DNA of 9,797 bases, taken from an uncultured Lachnospiraceae bacterium. GTDB lineage: Bacteria > Bacillota > Clostridia > Lachnospirales > Lachnospiraceae. Both the position numbers and the translations under genes were made by a program. A model generated the notes under the pieces. The model was given only the letters and a program-made list of their open reading frames with translations. It had not been told where the DNA came from and did no database searches. This document shows, in pieces, positions 1 through 6,021 of the stretch (position 1 is the first letter of the stretch; each line of letters opens with the position of its first letter). The stretch is from contig CAOJQZ010000084.1 in NCBI GenBank assembly GCA_948441955.1, positions 1 to 9,797 of the forward strand, in the 5' to 3' direction.

Positions 1-171
1 ATCGTCTATGAGCCGACATTAAAAGAAGACAGCTTTTGCGGTTTCAGGGTTATACAGGATCTGGAAGAGTTTAAAAAAACAGCAGATGTGGTTGCCGCGA
101 ATCGTATAACAGAAGAGCTGAATGATATACAGGAAAAGGTTTATACGAGAGATATTTATACGAAGGATTAA
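1..171 (+). CDS. ugd: UDP-glucose 6-dehydrogenase-like nucleotide-sugar dehydrogenase (3' end only)
   Basis: This is the last 56 residues of a protein whose start lies before the window; frame 1 is open from base 1 to the TAA at 169-171. The translation begins IVYEPTLKED and ends KVYTRDIYTKD. YEPT, a RVI..LEEFK segment, a VVAANR segment and a terminal YTRD..xxD are what I know from the C-terminal NDP-sugar-binding domain of UDP-glucose 6-dehydrogenases of Firmicutes. The family oxidises UDP-glucose to UDP-glucuronate with two NAD+ in the cytoplasm, giving a charged sugar donor for capsule or exopolysaccharide. The catalytic cysteine and NAD-binding domain are outside the window, so substrate cannot be checked; UDP-GlcNAc or UDP-ManNAc dehydrogenases share the fold. 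The next gene starts 52 bp downstream on the same strand. Confidence 0.85.
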   Translation: MVYEPTLKEDSFCGFRVIQDLEEFKKTADVVAANRITEELNDIQEKVYTRDIYTKD

Positions 172-223
172 ATAGTATATATATTATATTAATTAAAAGA
201 AGAACGCAGGAGTGTAGATGTAA

Positions 224-1729
224 ATGGAATATATTATTGTTCAAGCCGGCGGTAAAGGAACCCGTCTTAAATATTTGACAAAAAATAAACCGAAAGCGCT
301 GGTTCCGGTTGAGAACCTGCCTATGCTTTTTCATTTATTTCGAAAGTATCCGGACAAGCGGTTTGTAATTATTGCAGATTATAAAAGGGAAGTATTGAGG
401 GAATATCTGGCTGCTTTTTCAGAAGTGAAATACCAGATCGTAGATGCCGACGGAACCGGAACCTGTGCGGGAATCCGGCAGGCGGCAAAGCTTATACCCC
501 AGAAGCAGCCGTTTATGCTGATCTGGTCGGATTTGATACTGCCTGCAGAATTTGAGCTGCCCGGCGAGTATGCAGGAGGCGAATCGCCGGAAAACGATTA
601 TATTGGCATATCGAAAACATTTCCATGCAGGTGGTCTTATAAAGACGGGGTATTTGCAGAGGAGTCCTCCTGTGAGAACGGGGTGGCCGGTTTTTTCCTT
701 TTTACGGATAAGGGAAAACTTGAACATATTCCGGACAGCGGGGAACTGGTCCGTTGGATGCAAAAGGAGCAGATGTGTTATAAGGAGGTCAGCCTTGCGG
801 GAACAAGGGAACTTGGCCTTATCGAGGAATATGAAAAGATGGGGGTACAAAAATGCAGGCCCTTTAATCGTATTTCAGTAGAGGGAGATATTTTTATAAA
901 AGAAGCGGCAGACGCACAGGGAGAAAAGCTTGCAAAGCGGGAATGTGCGTGGTATGCGAAAGTCAGTAAAGAGGATATTCCCATTATACCAAAAGTATAC
1001 GGTACGCATCCGCTTAAGATGGAGTATATCAAAGGCGGAAGCATATATGAGTATAATCTGGATTATAAAGATAAGAGAGAGATTTTGGAAAAGCTGGTTT
1101 TGGCGCTGAAAAAGCTTCATGTATTAGAACAGATACCTGCAGACTCTTTCAGTATGAAAGAGGCATATTTTAATAAAACGATGGACAGGCTGAAAAAGAT
1201 CGAAGATCTGGTGCCTTTTGCCAGAGAACGATTTATTACTGTGAACGGAAGGAAATGCAGAAATGTATATTATCATAAACAAGAGCTGGAGAAAAGGATA
1301 GAGCAGCTGCACAGCGACAAATTTTCCTTTATACACGGAGATTGCACTTTTTCTAATATGATGCTCAGGGAAAATGGAGAACCGGTGTTAATTGACCCTA
1401 GGGGATATTTTGGCTATACGGAAATTTTCGGAGACGTCCGTTATGACTGGGCCAAGATGTATTATTCTATTGTTGGAAATTATGACAGATTTAACTTGAA
1501 AGATTTTAAGCTGGATATTCTAGCGGATGAGGTGCGTCTGGAGATTGCTTCCAATCATTGGGAAGAGATGGAAGAGGATTTTCTTGTTATGACAGGAGCA
1601 GATAAGGGGGAAATAAAGCTGATACATGCTATCATCTGGCTGTCTTTAACAACTTATGCGTGGCAGGACTATGATTCAGTCTGCGGAGCCTTTTACAATG
1701 GGCTGTACTATCTGGAAGAGCTTTTGTAG
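224..1729 (+). CDS. Bifunctional sugar-phosphate nucleotidyltransferase / APH-fold (choline or sugar) kinase
   Basis: A 501-residue two-domain cytoplasmic enzyme. Residues 1 to about 205 are a nucleotidyltransferase: VQAGGKGTRLK at 6-16 is the nucleotide-binding signature, NKPKAL at 21-26 supplies the conserved lysine region, and WSDLIL at 101-106 carries a likely metal-binding Asp103. Residues about 212-501 are an aminoglycoside phosphotransferase/choline-kinase-type kinase: HGDCTFSNMM at 371-380 is the catalytic loop (Asp373, Asn378) and IDPRG at 390-394 holds the metal-binding Asp391. The likely chemistry is phosphorylation of a sugar or amino alcohol and activation of the phosphate with an NTP; the substrate is not evident. 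Known separate pairs of this kind are LicA/LicC (choline) and AmgK/MurU (MurNAc). The ATG at 224 follows AGGAG at 208-212; an ATG at 218 is followed directly by a stop. It lacks the usual RfbF start sequence, so I do not call it the glucose-1-phosphate cytidylyltransferase for the downstream rfbGH. Confidence 0.85.
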   Translation: MEYIIVQAGGKGTRLKYLTKNKPKALVPVENLPMLFHLFRKYPDKRFVIIADYKREVLREYLAAFSEVKYQIVDADGTGTCAGIRQAAKLIPQKQPFMLIWSDLILPAEFELPGEYAGGESPENDYIGISKTFPCRWSYKDGVFAEESSCENGVAGFFLFTDKGKLEHIPDSGELVRWMQKEQMCYKEVSLAGTRELGLIEEYEKMGVQKCRPFNRISVEGDIFIKEAADAQGEKLAKRECAWYAKVSKEDIPIIPKVYGTHPLKMEYIKGGSIYEYNLDYKDKREILEKLVLALKKLHVLEQIPADSFSMKEAYFNKTMDRLKKIEDLVPFARERFITVNGRKCRNVYYHKQELEKRIEQLHSDKFSFIHGDCTFSNMMLRENGEPVLIDPRGYFGYTEIFGDVRYDWAKMYYSIVGNYDRFNLKDFKLDILADEVRLEIASNHWEEMEEDFLVMTGADKGEIKLIHAIIWLSLTTYAWQDYDSVCGAFYNGLYYLEELL

Positions 1730-1780
1730 AGAATGAGCCGTTTCTTTGACAGGCAATGATCAAAGCGGGAGAAAGAGATT

Positions 1781-3076
1781 ATGCGAAATGAACATACGGA
1801 TCAAATAAAAATATCAGTTGTCATGCCCGTACATAATACAGGGAAATATTTAGAAGAGGCCTTGAAGTCAGTTTTTGCACAGAGTTTTCATGAATTTGAG
1901 CTGATTTGTGTGGACGACGCCTCAGATGATGCGCTGACAGGCGATATACTGAAAAAATTTCAGGGTCAGCATGAAAATATGCAGGTGCTTAAACTGGAGA
2001 ATAATGCCGGAGCCGGGGAGGCAAGGAACTGGGGATTGTCGCTGGCGCGCAGTGAGTATATTATCTTTTTGGATGCGGATGATGTGTTTGCAGATCGTAT
2101 GCTTGAGCAGATGTATCGGTGCATTTGTATCAATGACGCGGATGTATGTATATGTGGGTTTCAGGCGTTTTATATAGAAAACAGAAAGAAATATTTCATG
2201 GAAAAATGTTTTCCAAATGAATATAAGGTTAACGATGTTCAAAGAGAAGAGTGGTTTCTGGGAATCTCAACGGAACCCTGGAATAAGCTGTGCCGAATAC
2301 AATTTTTGAAAGATAACGGCATTTATTTTCAGTCGCTTGCATCCTGTAACGACGTGTTTTTTTCCTGCATGGTAATGGCAAATGCTAGAAAAAGATGTTA
2401 TGTTGACGGCGAGCCGTTGGTATTTTATCGGACTAAGGTAGGAAGCCAGATTTCGGCAAAACGAAATCCGGTAGATTTATATAAGGCGGTGTCGTTGATA
2501 AATTCATCAGAGAATAAGAAAGTCGACAGGAAATTACTATTAAAGTGGAGCGGCGCGTTATTGCTCTGGAATGGGATTGGAGAGTTAGAAAAGAGCAATC
2601 ACGAAGAAAATAAACAACGATTTTATTATTTATTGCGAGATTTTTGTGAGAAACATGCAATCTGTTTTCAAAATAAGGTCCTGAATGCTTTAGTAGAAAA
2701 TGTGAAAAACCGGCCGTATGAAAGTAATTGGTTTTATAAATGTAAGGATTTTAGAGGGCAGCTTAGACTGACAGCAGATGAATTAAAAGAAAAATTGAGC
2801 GAAAAAAGACCTCTATATTTATGGGGGCTGGGACGCAGGGGGGACGTATTTCAGCAATTTTGCAAGGAAGAAAATATACGTTTGCATGGAGTAACGGATA
2901 TTACGCAGGACTGTATCGGTCAGAATACGAAGTATGGCAATAAAATTGTTAGTAATAGTTATGTCTTACAAAGCGGAGGTTTCATTATAGCGTCAAATAA
3001 AAGGGTTTATGATTATCTGATAGAAAACAAAATGGATTTAAATATATTGAATTTGGAAACGTATTGTCCTATTTAG
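1781..3076 (+). CDS. Family 2 glycosyltransferase with C-terminal Rossmann module
   Basis: A 431-residue protein. Residues about 10-230 are a GT-A fold family 2 glycosyltransferase: the opening strand ISVVMPVHNTGKYL (11-24), VDDASDD (44-50) for nucleotide binding, NAGAGEARNWG (75-85), and a textbook DXD metal site LDADD at 97-101. The WNKLCR segment near 187-192 fits the acceptor side of capsule-type GT2 enzymes. Residues about 343-431 form a separate small Rossmann-like domain starting LYLWGLGRRGD (glycines 349, 351, 354), followed by a VTDI turn and an IIAS strand. It resembles the PglD-N/CoA-binding type of nucleotide-binding fold and recurs in three neighbouring genes. The protein should transfer a sugar from an NDP-sugar to the lipid-linked repeat unit at the inner face of the membrane; no transmembrane segment was seen. 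The ATG at 1781 follows GGGAG at 1767-1771. Donor and acceptor cannot be assigned. Confidence 0.9.
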   Translation: MRNEHTDQIKISVVMPVHNTGKYLEEALKSVFAQSFHEFELICVDDASDDALTGDILKKFQGQHENMQVLKLENNAGAGEARNWGLSLARSEYIIFLDADDVFADRMLEQMYRCICINDADVCICGFQAFYIENRKKYFMEKCFPNEYKVNDVQREEWFLGISTEPWNKLCRIQFLKDNGIYFQSLASCNDVFFSCMVMANARKRCYVDGEPLVFYRTKVGSQISAKRNPVDLYKAVSLINSSENKKVDRKLLLKWSGALLLWNGIGELEKSNHEENKQRFYYLLRDFCEKHAICFQNKVLNALVENVKNRPYESNWFYKCKDFRGQLRLTADELKEKLSEKRPLYLWGLGRRGDVFQQFCKEENIRLHGVTDITQDCIGQNTKYGNKIVSNSYVLQSGGFIIASNKRVYDYLIENKMDLNILNLETYCPI

Positions 3077-3265
3077 ACTTTTAAATATTAAGAAAAGGGC
3101 GCTGTATGAGAATACAAAATTGTTTTGAGAGAATAGGAGAGAGAAAAAACGATGAAAATATTTATATTTGGCATTGGTTATATGACGAATCTTATATTGG
3201 ATTATATTACGGAAATCCCAAATAGTATAGAAGTTTTGGGGCTTATAGATAATAATTCAGAAAAA

Positions 3266-3276
3266 TGGGGAGGGGT
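3266..3276 (+). other. Single-base frameshift site (GGGGAGGGGTT)
   Basis: The codons before this site read TGG GGA GGG in the frame of the ATG at 3152; the codons after it read TTC CGT GGA in the next frame. Dropping one G from the run 3272-3275 restores one long reading frame. A nearby alternative would be a change in the first G run at 3267-3270, which would alter only one or two residues. The runs are only four bases long, short for phase-variable slippage. Confidence 0.7.
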
Positions 3277-3308
3277 TCCGTGGAAAATCAGTATATTCTC
3301 CTAGAAAA

Positions 3309-4223
3309 TTGAAAGAGACTGATTTTGATAAATTAATTATTTTATCAGATATCCATTATGAAACTATTAAAGGAGATTTGATTTACTGGCATCACATTGA
3401 GGAGGATAAAATAAAAGATCAGAGATACTTATTAAAATTATTGATGCTGGAAAAGTATAAAAATACAGAGGATGTGGAAATACAGAAGATTTTACAATAT
3501 TGGGAAAAAAATGAAGTTAGTCTTTTTAATCAATATGTAGAAAATGGGAAAGAAAAATATATTGTTCAATGGGATTGTATCGAAAATATGCCGTACATTA
3601 TGTATGAGGATAAAAGAATGTATTTTCCATATGACTTCTGGTTTCAGGAATATGAGGGAAAGAAAATAATTATGGATATTTGGGCAGAGCAGCAAGATAC
3701 ATCACCTCATCGTTATATAAACGGAGATATTAGAGTTGAGCAAGGCGATGTTATTGTTGATGCGGGGGTTCAGGAAGGAAATTTTTCTCTTCGTTATATT
3801 GAAAAGGCATCGAAAGCGTATTTATTTGAATGTGACAAGCGTTGGATAAAACCCCTGCAGCAGACATTTCGTAAATTCAAGGATAAAGTTGTTTTATATA
3901 ATGGTTTTTTAGGGCAGTATCATGCGGGAGAATATTTAAATCTGGATAATGCGGTAGGTAAAAGAGTGGATTTTTTGAAAATGGACGTTGAGGGAGCAGA
4001 GGTAGAAGCGCTTTTAGGTGGAAGAGAAATGTTTTTAAATAATGAAATTAAGTGTTCAATCTGTAGTTATCATAAAAGCGGGGATGAAGCGGCGATTAAA
4101 GATATCTTGAATTCTTATGGATATAGGACGAATACTTCGGAAGGATATATGTTATTTCATTTTGAAAAAAATATATTTTCCACATTGGATTTTAGAAGAG
4201 GAATAGTGTATGCAAGGAAATGA
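3309..4223 (+). CDS. FkbM-family methyltransferase catalytic portion (open reading frame after the frameshift)
   Basis: This is the intact 304-codon reading frame downstream of the frameshift, listed separately because an automated annotation may report it as the gene. It would begin at a TTG at 3309, four bases after the TAG ending the upstream fragment, with no Shine-Dalgarno sequence of its own; it could only be expressed alone by termination-reinitiation. It holds the complete catalytic domain: motif I VDAGVQEGNFSL at residues 150-161, an acidic strand end FECD at 173-176, and DVEGAE at 226-231. The same reading frame is open upstream to about 3249 and encodes GKSVYSPRKLKE before the TTG, which looks like genuine coding sequence and argues that TTG 3309 is not the true start. 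Whether the domain folds without its N-terminal module is unknown. Confidence 0.5.
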   Translation: MKETDFDKLIILSDIHYETIKGDLIYWHHIEEDKIKDQRYLLKLLMLEKYKNTEDVEIQKILQYWEKNEVSLFNQYVENGKEKYIVQWDCIENMPYIMYEDKRMYFPYDFWFQEYEGKKIIMDIWAEQQDTSPHRYINGDIRVEQGDVIVDAGVQEGNFSLRYIEKASKAYLFECDKRWIKPLQQTFRKFKDKVVLYNGFLGQYHAGEYLNLDNAVGKRVDFLKMDVEGAEVEALLGGREMFLNNEIKCSICSYHKSGDEAAIKDILNSYGYRTNTSEGYMLFHFEKNIFSTLDFRRGIVYARK

Positions 4224-4241
4224 GAAAGGAAAGAGAAGAAA

Positions 4242-5351
4242 ATGTTGAAAATATATAACGGTAAGGAATTTGTAGATAGGATTTGTAATATAGATGAGAT
4301 TTATTTATTTGGCGCAGGAAAAAAAATTAAAGATGTTGAAAAATATTTTGCAGGTACAGAGGTTCCGATGAAAGTATCCGGGATTATTGACAATGATGTG
4401 AAAAAGCAGGGAACGGCAGTTGAGCTTTGGGGCAGGAAGTTTAGAATTGACAATCTAAAGGCTCTGGCTGAAAATTGTCCGGCAGGTAAATTAATACTGG
4501 TAACGATAGATGATTACGGGGATTTGTTGGATGATTTATTGGAAAACCAGTCTCTTAAAGAGTGTGAGATAGTTTGTTTTTATTATATCATGGCATTGCA
4601 GAAAGAATCCAAGTCAATAAATAAGAGTATGCCGGAAACTATTCGTTTAGAAGAAAAGGCGATGATTCCTAAAAAGCTTCATTATTGTTGGTTTGGTGGG
4701 AAAGAAATGCCGGATAAATATAAGCGTTATATGGAAAGCTGGTATAAATTCTGTCCGGATTATGAAATCATTGAGTGGAATGAATCGAACTATGACGTCA
4801 CCAAATGTAAATATATGCAGGAGGCTTATGAAAGAAAGGTCTGGGGCTTTGTTCCGGATTATGCAAGAATTGATATCGTTTATAATCATGGCGGGATTTA
4901 TCTGGATACGGATGTGGAACTTATTAAAAGCCTGGATGATTTACTGTATCAAAAAGGGTTTGCCTGTTTTGAAGATGAAAGTTATGTGAATCTTGGGAGT
5001 GGATTCGGAGGTGTAAAGGGGCTACCTGTTTTGAAAGCAATGCGGGATTATTATCATGGGAAAAGTTTTATGAATAAGGAAGGCGAGTTAGATTTAACCG
5101 GGAGTCCTGTACATAATACTTCTGTATTAGTAAAGTACGGCCTTATAGATAATGGCGAGTACCAGAGAGTGGAAGATATGACAATATATCCGGCGAAAGT
5201 ATTGGTCGGAAAATGCATGTATACAATGAGAACAGTAATAAAACCATGGACATATGCAATTCATCAATATGACGGCTCCTGGGCGACAGAAAAGGCGCGT
5301 AGAACGAATGCGCGAATGGAGCGGGATATGAAGACATATCATTCAAATTAG
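4242..5351 (+). CDS. GT32-type (OCH1/capsular) glycosyltransferase with N-terminal Rossmann module
   Basis: A 369-residue fusion. Residues about 18-115 form a small Rossmann-like module: IYLFGAGKK (20-28), GIIDNDVKKQG (47-57) and LILVTIDDYGD (84-94). Residues about 141-345 are a Gly_transf_sug/GT32 domain: MIPKKLHYCWFGG (141-153), the SWYKFCPDYEIIEWNE segment, a DYARIDIVYNHGGIYLD stretch (206-222) and the DXD site LDTD at 221-224, then the VHNTSV region near 290. GT32 enzymes are retaining glycosyltransferases, common in bacterial capsule loci and related to yeast Och1; they typically add hexose, HexNAc or similar residues from UDP or GDP donors. The protein is cytoplasmic, with no signal peptide or membrane helix. 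The ATG at 4242 lies 18 bp after the methyltransferase stop in a purine-rich leader (AAAGGAAAGAG), so the two are probably translationally linked. The donor sugar is not deducible. Confidence 0.9.
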   Translation: MLKIYNGKEFVDRICNIDEIYLFGAGKKIKDVEKYFAGTEVPMKVSGIIDNDVKKQGTAVELWGRKFRIDNLKALAENCPAGKLILVTIDDYGDLLDDLLENQSLKECEIVCFYYIMALQKESKSINKSMPETIRLEEKAMIPKKLHYCWFGGKEMPDKYKRYMESWYKFCPDYEIIEWNESNYDVTKCKYMQEAYERKVWGFVPDYARIDIVYNHGGIYLDTDVELIKSLDDLLYQKGFACFEDESYVNLGSGFGGVKGLPVLKAMRDYYHGKSFMNKEGELDLTGSPVHNTSVLVKYGLIDNGEYQRVEDMTIYPAKVLVGKCMYTMRTVIKPWTYAIHQYDGSWATEKARRTNARMERDMKTYHSN

Positions 5352-5397
5352 ATTATTTGATCTGCGAAAACCGTATTACTCGGAAAAGATTTTATAG

Positions 5398-5402
5398 AGG
5401 AG
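5398..5402 (+). promoter_or_regulatory. Ribosome binding site deciding the isomerase start
   Basis: AGGAG within AGAGGAGAG, 8 bp before the ATG at 5411. It supports the 195-residue protein and rejects the 18-codon extension to the TTG at 5357, whose extra residues are basic and unlike the SIS family. Confidence 0.75.
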
Positions 5403-5410
5403 AGAAAAGA

Positions 5411-5998
5411 ATGATTCGTTATTTTGAGAGGCAGCTGGCTGAATTTGAGCGTTCGATTTATTCATTGGATGAAAAGCTGTTTGAGAGATGGGTGAATGAG
5501 GCCGTCGCGACATTAAGGGCAGGACATAAAATTATTGTATCCGGACTTGGAAAAAATGTTCCAATCTGTGAAAAATTTGTGGGGTCTATGGTTTCAATGG
5601 GACTGGAAGCTTGTTTTTTGCATACAAATTCTGCAGTACACGGCGACATGGGAATTGTGAAGCCCGGGGATATGGTTATTTTATTAACGAAAAGCGGCGA
5701 GACTTCGGAGTCCATATATCTTGCGCGGCTTTTGTGCAAAAGGGATGTAAATATGTGGCTTCTGACCTTTGTAAAAGAAAGTACCCTGACCAGGGAAATA
5801 GCGAATCATGTTGTGCTTGATCTGGAACATGAGGGAGACTTGTGGAATATTATGCCCAATAACTCGACAACGGTGAATCTGATTGTGCTGCAAGGGCTGG
5901 CGATGCAGATAGCCGCCTGTATGGAGCTCAAACTAGAGGAGTTCAAGCGAAATCATCCGGGTGGACGAATTGGCGAGATTTTGCATGAACAGGATTAG
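5411..5998 (+). CDS. SIS-domain sugar-phosphate isomerase, KdsD/KpsF/GutQ type without CBS domains
   Basis: A 195-residue single-domain protein. The SIS fold is read from SGLGKN at 44-49 (Lys48 aligns with the catalytic lysine of KdsD), AVHGDMG at 75-81, LLTKSGETSE at 91-100, NNSTTVNLIVLQGLA at 150-164, and the family hallmark NHPGGRIGEIL at 181-191, with the His182 expected in arabinose-5-phosphate isomerases. That pattern fits KdsD/KpsF better than GmhA phosphoheptose isomerases. The known family interconverts ribulose 5-phosphate and arabinose 5-phosphate, normally for Kdo; full-length members are about 320 residues with two C-terminal CBS domains, absent here. Kdo is not expected in a Gram-positive, so the product may feed another capsule sugar; a 6-phosphosugar isomerase role is also possible. 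The ATG at 5411 is chosen because AGGAG at 5398-5402 lies 8 bp before it; an upstream in-frame TTG at 5357 has no such site. Confidence 0.85.
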   Translation: MIRYFERQLAEFERSIYSLDEKLFERWVNEAVATLRAGHKIIVSGLGKNVPICEKFVGSMVSMGLEACFLHTNSAVHGDMGIVKPGDMVILLTKSGETSESIYLARLLCKRDVNMWLLTFVKESTLTREIANHVVLDLEHEGDLWNIMPNNSTTVNLIVLQGLAMQIAACMELKLEEFKRNHPGGRIGEILHEQD

Positions 5999-6021
5999 AA
6001 GATAGCAGAGGGGAGGATAAT

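Larger units (their letters stand above)
3152..4223 (+). pseudogene. FkbM-family methyltransferase with N-terminal Rossmann module, frameshifted
   Basis: The gene reads well from the ATG at 3152 (AGGAG at 3135-3139) for 50 codons, MKIFIFGIGYMTN... through LGLIDNNSEKWGG, then hits TAG at 3302-3304. The rest of the protein continues in the +1 frame. Skipping one G in the GGGG run at 3272-3275 gives KWGGFRGKSVYSPRKLKE, which joins the fragments smoothly and yields a 356-residue protein. In the joined protein, residues 1 to about 100 are a Rossmann module (FGIG at 6-9, LIDNN at 31-35) and about 190-350 an FkbM SAM-dependent methyltransferase, with SAM motif VDAGVQEGNFSL (about 202-213) and KMDVEGAE (about 276-283). 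FkbM enzymes O-methylate sugars or polyketides. The site may be a real mutation, a sequencing error, or rarely a recoding site. The remainder has no stop codons or decay, which suggests either an error or a recent event. Confidence 0.75.

Noticed and set aside
171..207. Very AT-rich stretch (TATATATATTATATT) as a promoter for the downstream genes
   Set aside because: TATATT-like -10 matches are unavoidable in such sequence and I see no convincing -35; the gap is only 52 bp in a same-strand run.
419..850. Minus-strand open frames, including a 143-codon one
   Set aside because: They lie antisense within clearly coding genes, have no recognisable motifs, and are rich in residues typical of reverse-complement shadows.
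224..900. The nucleotidyltransferase domain as RfbF, the CDP-glucose supplier for rfbGH
   Set aside because: The domain is shorter and its start and early motifs do not look like the conserved RfbF opening; it is fused to a kinase, which RfbF does not need.
1746..1751. TTGACA, a perfect -35-like hexamer between the first two complete genes
   Set aside because: At 16-19 bp spacing there is no TATAAT-like -10; the downstream bases are the ribosome binding site and start codon.
1744..1765. CTTTGA...TCAAAG inverted repeat as a possible terminator
   Set aside because: Only 6 bp of AT-biased stem with a 10-base loop and no T-tract after it.
3106..3225. A 39-codon ORF starting MRIQNCFERIGERKND in the gap before the methyltransferase
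   Set aside because: It runs across the ribosome binding site and start of the Rossmann module in another frame, with only a weak AAGGG upstream; no recognisable features.
5357..5410. TTG start extending the SIS isomerase by 18 residues
   Set aside because: No ribosome binding site; a strong AGGAG sits just before the ATG at 5411 and the shorter protein matches the family start.
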